From Streptomyces abyssomicinicus (GTDB lineage: Bacteria > Actinomycetota > Actinomycetes > Streptomycetales > Streptomycetaceae), in NCBI RefSeq assembly GCF_008974245.1, contig NZ_BBZI01000010.1, positions 186,001-250,000 on the forward strand: a DNA stretch of 64,000 nucleotides, given 5' to 3'. Shown here one piece after another: positions 31,797 through 38,824 of this stretch. The notes beneath the pieces were generated by a model, which was not told the origin of the DNA, did no database searches, and saw only the letters and a program-made list of their open reading frames with translations. A program made the translations under genes and the position numbers. How positions within the stretch are numbered: the stretch's first letter is position 1; each line of letters opens with the position of its first letter.

Positions 31797-31802
31797 TACG
31801 TT
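31797..31802 (+). promoter_or_regulatory. -10 box of a leaderless promoter for the PLP lyase gene
   Basis: TACGTT ends six bases before ATG 31809, and no ribosome site is present. Confidence 0.6.
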
Positions 31803-31808
31803 TCGCCC

Positions 31809-33284
31809 ATGTCAGTGTCTGATCAGCCTGCCCGCACCCCGGCCCGCACCCCGGCCGGCATCCTCGCCCGCCTCGACGCCCTGCGCACCGCCGATCTCCC
31901 GGTCCGCGGCGGACGCACCATGGCCTACGTCTACGACTCCGGACTGGACGGGCCGGAGGCACTGGCCGCTGCCGCCCAGGCCAGGGTGGCCGGGGTCAAC
32001 GGCCTGGACATGACCGTCTTCCCCAGCGTCGTCACCCTGGAGAACGAGGTGGTCGGGCGGGCCGCCCGGCTGCTCGGCGGCGACGGGCGCACCGCCGGCG
32101 TGTTCACCAGCGGGGGAACCGAGAGCTGCATGCTCGCCGTGCTGACGGCGCGGGAGCACGCCCGCCGGACCCGGGGGCTGCGGGAGGGCGCCGAACTGGT
32201 GCTGCCGGCCACCGCCCACGCCGCCTTCCACAAGGCCGCGCACCTCTTCGGACTGCGGGTGGTGGAGGTTCCGGTCGACCCGCTGACCTTCGAGGTCCGC
32301 ACCGAGGACATGGCCGCGGCGATCACCGATCGCACCGCCCTGGTGGTCGTCTCCGCGCCGTCCTATCCGCACGGGGTGATCGACCCGGTCGCCGGCGTCG
32401 CCGCCGCGGCCGCGGCGCGCGGGGTGCTCTGCCACGTCGACGCCTGCATCGGCGGCTGGTACCTCGGCCACCTCCGGCTCGCCCCGGACGCCCCGGAACT
32501 CCCCGCGTTCGACCTGTCGGTCCCCGGCGTCACCTCGGTCTCGGCGGACCTGCACAAGTACGGGTACACCCCCAAGGGCGCCTCGGTGCTGCTGTTCCGC
32601 GACGCGGAGCTGCGGCGCCACGGCTGGTTCGCGCAGGCCGGATGGCCCGGCTATCCGGTGGTCAACCCCACGCTGCAGGGCACCCGTTCGGCGGCGCCGC
32701 TGGCCGGCGCCTGGGCGGTGCTGGAGCACATCGGCACCGACGGCTACACCGAACTCGCGCGGCGCGTCCACGCGGCGACGGCCCGGCTCGCGGAGGGCGT
32801 CGCGGCGATCGACGGCCTGCGGGTGCTGGGGCGGCCCCGGGCCTCCCTGCTCGCCGTCGCCTCCGACGACCCCGCCCTGGACCCGTTCGTGCTGGCCGAC
32901 GAGATGAGGACGGCCGGCTGGTACCTCCAGCCGCAGCCGGCCCGGGGCAGCTCCCCGGCCAACCTGCACCTCACCGTGACGGCGGCCGCCGCCGACGAGC
33001 ACACGACGCGGGAACTGCTCGCCGAACTCGAGAAGGCCGCCGGCCGGGCGCGCGCGGTGGGCCCCGCGGTCGTGGACCCGGACATCGCCGCCCTCGCGGC
33101 CACGCTGGACCCGGAGGCACTGGGGGAGGAGGAGGTCGCCCTCGCGCTGGCGGTGGCCGGGGTCGGCGACGACGGCACCCTGCCGGAGCGGACCGCGCCG
33201 GTCCTCGCCGTGCTCCAGGCGATGCCGCCGGCCCTGGCGGAACGGCTGCTGCCGGAGGTCATCGGCAGGCTCTACCGGCACTGA
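31809..33284 (+). CDS. PLP-dependent group II decarboxylase / sphingosine-1-phosphate lyase-like protein
   Basis: 491 residues from ATG 31809. The fold-type I features are 'GVFTSGGTESCMLAVLTARE' (phosphate-binding SGGTES), 'TAHAAFHKAAHLFGLRVVEV' (ring-stacking His), 'VLCHVDACIGGWYLGHL' (Asp that pairs with pyridine N), and 'SADLHKYGYTPKGASVLLF' with the Schiff-base Lys. 'S.D.HKYGY.PKG' is especially typical of sphingosine-1-phosphate lyases and their bacterial relatives, rather than of glutamate or aromatic decarboxylases. Streptomyces does not make sphingolipids in general, so it may cleave another phosphorylated amino alcohol, or degrade host or environmental sphingolipid. The last 70 residues are an extra helical tail. 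Confidence 0.82.
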   Translation: MSVSDQPARTPARTPAGILARLDALRTADLPVRGGRTMAYVYDSGLDGPEALAAAAQARVAGVNGLDMTVFPSVVTLENEVVGRAARLLGGDGRTAGVFTSGGTESCMLAVLTAREHARRTRGLREGAELVLPATAHAAFHKAAHLFGLRVVEVPVDPLTFEVRTEDMAAAITDRTALVVVSAPSYPHGVIDPVAGVAAAAAARGVLCHVDACIGGWYLGHLRLAPDAPELPAFDLSVPGVTSVSADLHKYGYTPKGASVLLFRDAELRRHGWFAQAGWPGYPVVNPTLQGTRSAAPLAGAWAVLEHIGTDGYTELARRVHAATARLAEGVAAIDGLRVLGRPRASLLAVASDDPALDPFVLADEMRTAGWYLQPQPARGSSPANLHLTVTAAAADEHTTRELLAELEKAAGRARAVGPAVVDPDIAALAATLDPEALGEEEVALALAVAGVGDDGTLPERTAPVLAVLQAMPPALAERLLPEVIGRLYRH

Positions 33285-33313
33285 CACCGCGGCGCGCCGA
33301 CACCGCGGCGCGC

Positions 33314-33368
33314 TGTCGCCGTGGGGCACGGACGCCGTGGCGCGTTGTCGCCGTGGGGCACGGACGCC
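33314..33368. repeat. 32-bp tandem repeat in the 33285-33666 intergenic region
   Basis: A 32-bp unit beginning TGTCGCCGTGGGGCACGGAC (33314-33345) is followed directly by a second copy complete for 23 bases (33346-33368). Further weaker copies of 'GCCGTGGCGCACGGAC' occur near 33421. No gene is seen in this 382-bp gap between convergent genes. Confidence 0.8.
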
Positions 33369-33559
33369 ACAGGGCATCGACGGACCGCCGGGGCGAACGC
33401 GGCACCAGCCGCCCGGCTCGCCGTGGCGCACGGACGGCGTCGGCGGCCCACGCCGCCGGGGAGCAGGCCACCGACGGCCCTGCCGTCGGGGTTCGCTCAC
33501 CTCCGGGTGCCCGCGGTCCGGTGTTCCCGGCGGACCTGCCCGGACGGCCGGTCACCGGC

Positions 33560-33579
33560 CGGTCACCGGCCGGTGACCG
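33560..33579. terminator. Palindrome between convergent genes, probable terminator
   Basis: CGGTCACCGGCCGGTGACCG is a perfect 20-bp palindrome. The left arm also occurs 10 bp earlier (33550-33559), so a hairpin with a 10-base loop can form. It lies 90 bp after the stop of the SDR gene read on the minus strand. Confidence 0.5.
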
Positions 33580-33666
33580 ACGGGGCCGCCGCCCGGCACG
33601 CCGGCAGACGCAGCCGTCACCCGCCGCCGAGGCCCGCGGGACCCCGGCGGCGGGGCCGGGCCGTGC

Positions 33667-35208
33667 TCAGCGGCGTCGGCGCCGTGGGCGGAGGTCCCGG
33701 GGAGCGGTGCCGCCACGTTCCGCCGCACGGGCGATGTTGCGGGCCATGCCGCCGAAGACCACCGCGTGGAACGGCGACACACCCCACCAGTACGCGTGGC
33801 CCAGCAGCCCGTGCGGGTGGAACAGGGCCCGCTGCCGGTAACGGGTCCGGCCGTCCGGCCCGGTGTCCACGGACAGCTCCAGCCAGGCGAGGCCCGGCAG
33901 CCGCATCTCGGCGCGCAGCCGCAGCAGCCGGCCCCGGTCGATCTCCTCGACCCGCCAGAAGTCCAGCGAGTCCCCGGCCCGCAGCCGCGCCGCGTCCCGT
34001 CTGCCGCGGCGCAGGCCGACTCCGCCCGCCAGCCGGTCCAGCAGCCCGCGCACCGACCAGGCCAGCGGGAACGAGTACCAGCCGTTCTCGCCCCCGATGC
34101 CCTCCACCACCCGCCACAGCGCCTCGGGCGTGGCGTCCACGCTCCGCTCCCGCCGGTCGGTGTACAGGCTGCCGCCCGCCCACTCCGGGTCGGTCGGCAG
34201 CGGGTCGCTGGCCGCGCCCGGCACCGCCGCGCTCGACCAGCGGGTGGCGACCCGCGCCTCCCGGACGTTGCGCAGCGCCAGACGCACCGCGTCCTCGAAA
34301 CTGACCGGGCCGCCCGGCGGGTCCGGAACGTACCGCCGGATGTCGTGCTCGCGGCACACCACTTCATGGCGCAGCGACTCGGTCAGCGGTTTGGCGATCG
34401 ACGCGGGCACCGGCGTCACCAGGCCGACCCAGTAGCTGGACAGCCGGGGCGTGAGCACCGGCACCGGCACGATCAGACGGTGCGGCAGGCCCGCCACCCG
34501 GGCGTAGCCCCGCATCATGTCCCGGTACGTCAGGACGTCCGGCCCGCCGATGTCGAAGGTGCGGGCGACGTCCCCGGGAAGCCGGGCGCACCCCACCAGC
34601 AGCCGCAGCACGTCGCGGACGGCGACGGGCTGGATCCGGGTCCGCACCCAGCTCGGGGTGACCATGACAGGAAGGCGTTCGGTCAGATAGCGCAGCATCT
34701 CGAAGGAGGCCGATCCGGAGCCGATGATCACGGCCGCCCGCAGCACGGCGGTCGGCACGCCCGACGCCAGCAGGATGCGGCCCACCTCGGCACGGGAGCG
34801 CAGATGGGGCGACAGTTGCTCCTCGGGCACGCCGGCCGGGGTGAGACCGCCCAGGTAGACGATGCGCCGGACACCGGCGGCGCGTGCCTGCTCGCCGAAG
34901 ACGCGCGCGGCCCGGCGGTCGGTGTCCTCGAAGTCGCGGCCGGTCCCCAGGGCGTGCACCAGGTAGTACGCCACGTCGACGCCCCGCATGGCCCGGCCGG
35001 TCGAGTCCGCGTCGGTGACGTCCCCCTCGACCACCTCGACGTCACCCGCCCAGGGGTGGTCGCGGAGCTTGCCGGGGGAGCGGGCCAGGCAGCGCACCCG
35101 GTGTCCGGCGGCGAGCAGTTCGGGCACCAGGCGCCCGCCGATGTACCCCGTCGCCCCGGTCACCAGGCAGTGCAGCGGCGCGGCGTTCCCGCCGCCGTCC
35201 TCACCCAT
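33667..35208 (-). CDS. SDR family NAD(P)-binding protein with C-terminal DUF2867 domain
   Basis: 513 residues from ATG 35206-35208; the open frame continues upstream across the next gene but without similarity. Residues 14-300 are an atypical SDR: 'HCLVTGATGYIGGRLVPELL' (TGxxGYIG), 'VDVAYYLVHALGTGRDFEDT' and 'RRIVYLGGLTP'. Residues 340-500 match DUF2867, a START/SRPBCC-like domain: 'WYSFPLAWSVRGLLDRLAGG', 'LRLRAEMRLPGLAWLELSVD', 'GHAYWWGVSPFHAVVFGGMA'. This two-domain form is common in bacteria and may reduce or bind a hydrophobic ligand; no reaction is known. In the 224 bp after its start toward 35432 I see no gene. Confidence 0.85.
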   Translation of the reverse strand: MGEDGGGNAAPLHCLVTGATGYIGGRLVPELLAAGHRVRCLARSPGKLRDHPWAGDVEVVEGDVTDADSTGRAMRGVDVAYYLVHALGTGRDFEDTDRRAARVFGEQARAAGVRRIVYLGGLTPAGVPEEQLSPHLRSRAEVGRILLASGVPTAVLRAAVIIGSGSASFEMLRYLTERLPVMVTPSWVRTRIQPVAVRDVLRLLVGCARLPGDVARTFDIGGPDVLTYRDMMRGYARVAGLPHRLIVPVPVLTPRLSSYWVGLVTPVPASIAKPLTESLRHEVVCREHDIRRYVPDPPGGPVSFEDAVRLALRNVREARVATRWSSAAVPGAASDPLPTDPEWAGGSLYTDRRERSVDATPEALWRVVEGIGGENGWYSFPLAWSVRGLLDRLAGGVGLRRGRRDAARLRAGDSLDFWRVEEIDRGRLLRLRAEMRLPGLAWLELSVDTGPDGRTRYRQRALFHPHGLLGHAYWWGVSPFHAVVFGGMARNIARAAERGGTAPRDLRPRRRRR

Positions 35209-35432
35209 CTCCCACGCTCCGTCCTCCTCACGCCGCGGTCCCGAGCCCGCCCGCCACCAGAATCCCGCGCCCCGGCCCGGCCCGCATCGCGAGCGGGGCG
35301 GCCGGGTCGGCCACCTGCCCCCGGCCGGCACGGCCCGCGCGAACCGGCGGCCCGCGTGAAGGGGGACCGGACACGCCGGAGGCGGGCCCGACCGCGCTCT
35401 GGCGCCGGCCGGCCCGCCCCGTCGTGCGCCGA

Positions 35433-36755
35433 TCACGCCGCCAGGCGTTCCCCCAGCCGTTCCGTCGGCACCTTGGCCGTCTCCCGGGCGGTGAGTCCCG
35501 CCACCAGCGGACCCAGGCAGAGCACGGCGGTGAAGAGGGCCACCGCGGACCAGTCGTCGCCCTCCGGCCCGGCGAACTCCGCCGCGAAGGTGACCGCGAA
35601 GCCCGCCACGGCGAAGCCGATCTGCGTGCCGATCGCCATGCCGGAGAGCCGCACCCGGGTGGAGAACATCTCGCCGTAGAAGGCCGGCCAGATGCCGTTG
35701 GCCGCGCTGTAGACCACACCGAAGAGCAGGATGCCCAGCACCAGGACCAGCGGGAACGAGCCGGTGGAGATGGCCCACAGGTAGGCGAACATCAGGACCG
35801 GGCTGCCCACCGCGCCGATCAGGTACACCGGCCGCCGCCCGATCCGGTCCGACAGCGAGGCCCACAGCGGGATCGCGCCCAGCGCCACCGCGTTGGCGAG
35901 CGCCGCCACCCACAGCATGCCGGTACGGGACATCCCCACCGCGTCGCTGGTCGCGTAGGACAGCGCCCACACGGTGAAGATGGTGGACACCGAGGCCACC
36001 AGCGCACCCGCCACCACCCGCAGCACGTCCTGCCAGTGGTCGCGCATCAGCACGGCGAGCGGCATCTTCGCCACACCCCCGGACGCGGCCTGCTCGGCGA
36101 ACGCGGGCGTCTCGTCCAGGCGGCGCCGGATGACGTGACCCACCGCCATCACCGCCACGCTGAGCCAGAACGGCACCCGCCAGCCCCAGCTCATCAGCTG
36201 CTCCTCCGGCAGCGCGGCGACCGGGATGAAGACCAGGGTCGCGATCAGCTGACCGCCCTGCGTCCCGCTGAGGGTGAAGCTGGTGAAGAAGCCGCGCCGC
36301 TCCGACGGCGCGTGTTCGAGCGTCATGGAACTCGCGCTGGCCTGCTCCCCGGCCGCGGATATGCCCTGCAGCACCCGGCAGAGCACCAGCAGCGTCGGGG
36401 CGAGGACGCCCACCTGCCCGTAGGTGGGCAGACAGCCGATCAGGAAGGTGGAGACGCCCATCAGGAACAGGGTGAACACCATGATCTTCTTGCGGCCCAG
36501 CCGGTCGCCGTAGTGCCCGAGGAAGAGGGCGCCGATCGGCCGCGCCGCGTAGGCGACACCGAACGAGGCCAGCGAGAGCAGCGTCGCGGTCGCCGGATCG
36601 GACTCGTCGAAGAAGACCTTCGGGAAGATCAGGGCGGCCGCGCTGCCGTAGATGAAGAAGTCGTAGTACTCCAGCGCGCTGCCGATCCAGGCGGCGGCGG
36701 CCGCCTTCCTCGGCTGTGCCGTGGGTGTCTCGGGCGGGGCGGCGGGGACGGACAC
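35433..36755 (-). CDS. MHS-family MFS permease, probable shikimate/quinate uptake
   Basis: 440 residues from GTG 36753-36755, with GAAGGAG seven bases upstream. It is a metabolite:H+ symporter: 'WIGSALEYYDFFIYGSAAAL' in TM1 (the EYYDF motif), 'GHYGDRLGRKKIMVFTLFLM' in loop 2-3, 'RVLQGISAAGEQASASSMTL' in TM4, and 'WGWRVPFWLSVAVMAVGHVI' in TM6. This branch includes the shikimate permease ShiA, KgtP (2-oxoglutarate) and ProP. The next genes upstream encode a TetR regulator, a quinate/shikimate dehydrogenase and a dehydroshikimate dehydratase, so shikimate, quinate or dehydroshikimate is the likely substrate. That is inference from context. Confidence 0.85.
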   Translation of the reverse strand: MSVPAAPPETPTAQPRKAAAAAWIGSALEYYDFFIYGSAAALIFPKVFFDESDPATATLLSLASFGVAYAARPIGALFLGHYGDRLGRKKIMVFTLFLMGVSTFLIGCLPTYGQVGVLAPTLLVLCRVLQGISAAGEQASASSMTLEHAPSERRGFFTSFTLSGTQGGQLIATLVFIPVAALPEEQLMSWGWRVPFWLSVAVMAVGHVIRRRLDETPAFAEQAASGGVAKMPLAVLMRDHWQDVLRVVAGALVASVSTIFTVWALSYATSDAVGMSRTGMLWVAALANAVALGAIPLWASLSDRIGRRPVYLIGAVGSPVLMFAYLWAISTGSFPLVLVLGILLFGVVYSAANGIWPAFYGEMFSTRVRLSGMAIGTQIGFAVAGFAVTFAAEFAGPEGDDWSAVALFTAVLCLGPLVAGLTARETAKVPTERLGERLAA

Positions 36756-36848
36756 GGGCGTGCTCCTTCGGCGAACGGCGACAGCAGGCGGACAGCGGTC
36801 GGACAGCGGGCAAAAGCAGGAGAAAGCAGGCGGAAACGGGGACGTCGC

Positions 36849-36873
36849 TAATTAACCCACTGGGTAGTTAGTA
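36849..36873. promoter_or_regulatory. A+T-rich dyad upstream of the permease gene (probable TetR operator)
   Basis: TTAACCCACTGGGTAGTTAG (36852-36871) has ACCCA-C-TGGGT at its centre and TTA/TAG flanks. It lies 94-118 bp upstream of the permease GTG and 83 bp past the stop of the TetR gene. The element is far more A+T-rich than the surroundings. Confidence 0.55.
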
Positions 36874-36955
36874 GCGATGGGCAGTGATGTTGCGCCGAGG
36901 TGACTCGGGTGTCAAGAGACCGCGTCCCGGGCTTCGGCGGCGACCGCCCGCCGGG

Positions 36956-37609
36956 TCAGCCGGCCGTCAGATAGGCGACGACCATGTCGCACAGCATCGC
37001 CCGGTGGTGCTCGCGCCGCTCCGGAGCCACCAGGTCATGACCGAACAGGGCGCCGAACGTATACCGGTTGGAGACCCGGAAGAAGCAGAAGGAACTGATC
37101 ATGGCGTGCAGGTCCACCGCGTCCACGTCGCCGCGGAAGACGCCGGCCGAGCGGCCGGCGGCGAGGATGCGGCCGATCACGTCCAGCGCCGGCGAGCCCA
37201 TGCGGGAGAGCCGCTCGGAGGAGATGATGTGCTCGGCCTCGTGGATGTTCTCGATGCTCACCAGGCGGATGAAGTCCGGGTGCTGCTCGTGGTGGTCGAA
37301 GGTCACCTCGCACAGCCGCCGGATCGCCGCGACCGGGTCGAGGCCGTCGACGTCCAGGTCCTGTTCGGCCTCCCGGATCACCGCGTAGGCGCGTTCCAGC
37401 ACGGCGGTGAACAGCTGCTCCTTGCCGCCGAAGTAGTAATAGATCATCCGCTTGGTGGTGCGGGTGCGGGCGGCGATCTCGTCCACCCGGGCCCCCGCGT
37501 AGCCCGCCCGGGCGAACTCCTCGGTCGCCACGTCGAGGATCTCGGCCTGGGTGCGGGCGGCGTCCCGTACCCGGCCGTTGTTCCGTGCGGGCTTGTCGAC
37601 GCTGGTCAA
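36956..37609 (-). CDS. TetR family regulator of the shikimate/quinate cluster
   Basis: 217 residues from ATG 37607-37609. The DNA-binding domain is 'RTQAEILDVATEEFARAGYA' followed by 'GARVDEIAARTRTTKRMIYY' and 'YFGGKEQLFTAVLERAYAVI' (residues 19-78). The ligand domain has 'VTFDHHEQHPDFIRLVSIEN' and a late 'FRVSNRYTFGALFGHDL' typical of TetR_C regulators of aromatic catabolism. It stands between the permease and the divergent dehydrogenase gene, with dyads in both flanks, so it most likely represses both arms and responds to shikimate, quinate or a product. Confidence 0.88.
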   Translation of the reverse strand: MTSVDKPARNNGRVRDAARTQAEILDVATEEFARAGYAGARVDEIAARTRTTKRMIYYYFGGKEQLFTAVLERAYAVIREAEQDLDVDGLDPVAAIRRLCEVTFDHHEQHPDFIRLVSIENIHEAEHIISSERLSRMGSPALDVIGRILAAGRSAGVFRGDVDAVDLHAMISSFCFFRVSNRYTFGALFGHDLVAPERREHHRAMLCDMVVAYLTAG

Positions 37610-37738
37610 TGCGGGTCCTCGGAGTGCTCGTCGCGGCCGGCCCGACTGCGGCCGGAGAGGTCAGCGCGATTCTAGAAGCCGCCTCCGCAAGCCGGTTCGA
37701 GGGCTTCCGTCGCGCCCGGCCTTGCTGATATGAGTAAC

Positions 37739-37755
37739 GTACTAGTTCGTACATT
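37739..37755 (+). promoter_or_regulatory. Promoter and dyad upstream of the quinate/shikimate dehydrogenase gene
   Basis: GTAC-N6-GTAC (37739-37752) overlaps a good -10 box TACATT (37750-37755), 13 bases before the GTG start. Binding of the divergent TetR protein here would block the promoter. Confidence 0.55.
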
Positions 37756-37768
37756 AGGGAGCCGTGAC

Positions 37769-38659
37769 GTGGCCAAGGACGCCAAGGACTCGTATCTGGT
37801 GGGACTGATCGGATCGGGGATCGGTCCGTCGCTGAGTCCCGCGCTCCACCAGGGGGAGGCCGACCGCCAAGGGCTGCGCTACCTCTACCGTCTCCTCGAC
37901 ATCGACGTCCTCGGGATCGCGCCCGCGGAGGTGGGCCGCCTGACCCGCGCCGCACGGGACCTCGGCTTCGACGGGCTGAACATCACCCACCCCTGCAAAC
38001 AACTGGTCGTCGAGCACCTCGACGCGCTCTCGCCGCAGGCCGAGGCGCTCGGGGCGGTCAACACCGTGGTCTTCGAGGACGGCCGCGCCGTCGGCCACAA
38101 CACCGACGTCACCGGTTTCGCCGCCTCCTTCGCCAGAGGCTTGCCGGACGCGCCCCTGGAGCACGTGGTCCAGGTCGGCGCCGGAGGAGCGGGAGCCGCC
38201 GTGGCCCACGCCCTGCTCACCCTCGGGGCCGGCCGGATCACCGTGGTGGACGCGTTCGCGGAGCGTGCCGAGGCGCTCGCCGCCGCGCTGGCCGGGCACT
38301 TCGGGCCGGACCGCGCCGCCGCCGCGCCCCACGGCGCGGAATCCCTGGCGCGCCTGCTCGCCCGGGCCGACGGCGTCGTGCACGCCACCCCCACCGGCAT
38401 GGCCCACCACCCCGGCCTGCCGTTCCCCGCCGCGCTCCTCCACCCCGGCCTGTGGGTGGCCGAGGTGGTCTACCGCCCGCTGCGGACGGAACTGCTGCGG
38501 GCCGCCGAGGCGGCCGGCTGCGCCACCCTGGACGGCGGCGGCATGGCCGTCTTCCAGGCCGTGGACGCCTTCCGGCTCTTCACCGGGCGGGAGCCGGACG
38601 CCGGGCGCATGCTGGCGGACTTCGCCGGCCTCGCGGGCACGGCCGGCGCCCGGGGCTGA
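37769..38659 (+). CDS. qsuD: Quinate/shikimate dehydrogenase (QsuD-like)
   Basis: 296 residues from GTG 37769, chosen because GGGAG stands seven bases before it. 'GLIGSGIGPSLSPALHQGEA' holds the substrate-binding SLS, 'GLNITHPCKQLVVEHL' the catalytic Lys K77, 'VGHNTDVTGFAASF' the Asp D113, and 'VVQVGAGGAGAAVAHALLTL' the nucleotide motif, followed by an Asp (D161) that favours NAD over NADP. The sequence is much closer to the catabolic QsuD of Corynebacterium than to biosynthetic AroE. It oxidises shikimate to 3-dehydroshikimate and quinate to 3-dehydroquinate. It is the first gene of an operon with the dehydratase at 38825. Confidence 0.9.
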   Translation: MAKDAKDSYLVGLIGSGIGPSLSPALHQGEADRQGLRYLYRLLDIDVLGIAPAEVGRLTRAARDLGFDGLNITHPCKQLVVEHLDALSPQAEALGAVNTVVFEDGRAVGHNTDVTGFAASFARGLPDAPLEHVVQVGAGGAGAAVAHALLTLGAGRITVVDAFAERAEALAAALAGHFGPDRAAAAPHGAESLARLLARADGVVHATPTGMAHHPGLPFPAALLHPGLWVAEVVYRPLRTELLRAAEAAGCATLDGGGMAVFQAVDAFRLFTGREPDAGRMLADFAGLAGTAGARG

Positions 38660-38735
38660 GCGGCGGCGCGGCCTCGACGGCGGTGCGCCCGTTCCCCCGC
38701 CGAGCGACCGTGCCCCTCGAGCGGCCGTGATCCCC

Positions 38736-38800
38736 GACCAGCCGTGACCCCCGACCAGCCTTGTTCCTGACCAGCCGTGTTCCTGACCAGCCGTGTTCCT
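38736..38800. repeat. 16-bp tandem repeat between qsuD-like and qsuB-like genes
   Basis: Four copies of GACCAGCCGTGTTCCT or close variants (38736-38752, 38753-38768, 38769-38784, 38785-38800). Two more decayed copies lie at 38700-38735. The array ends 24 bp before the start of the dehydratase gene, so copy number would change the intergenic distance. Confidence 0.85.
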
Positions 38801-38824
38801 CGAACAGCAAGGAGCCCCCACGCC

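Noticed and set aside
33667..36813. 1048-codon minus-strand frame as a single protein
   Set aside because: Its first part is the wrong frame of the MHS permease and its last part is the SDR-DUF2867 protein, which has its own start at 35208.
36782..36848. CGGACAGCGG/GCAGG direct repeats upstream of the permease as an iteron-like site
   Set aside because: Irregular spacing and only two or three weak copies; no replication or partition gene nearby.
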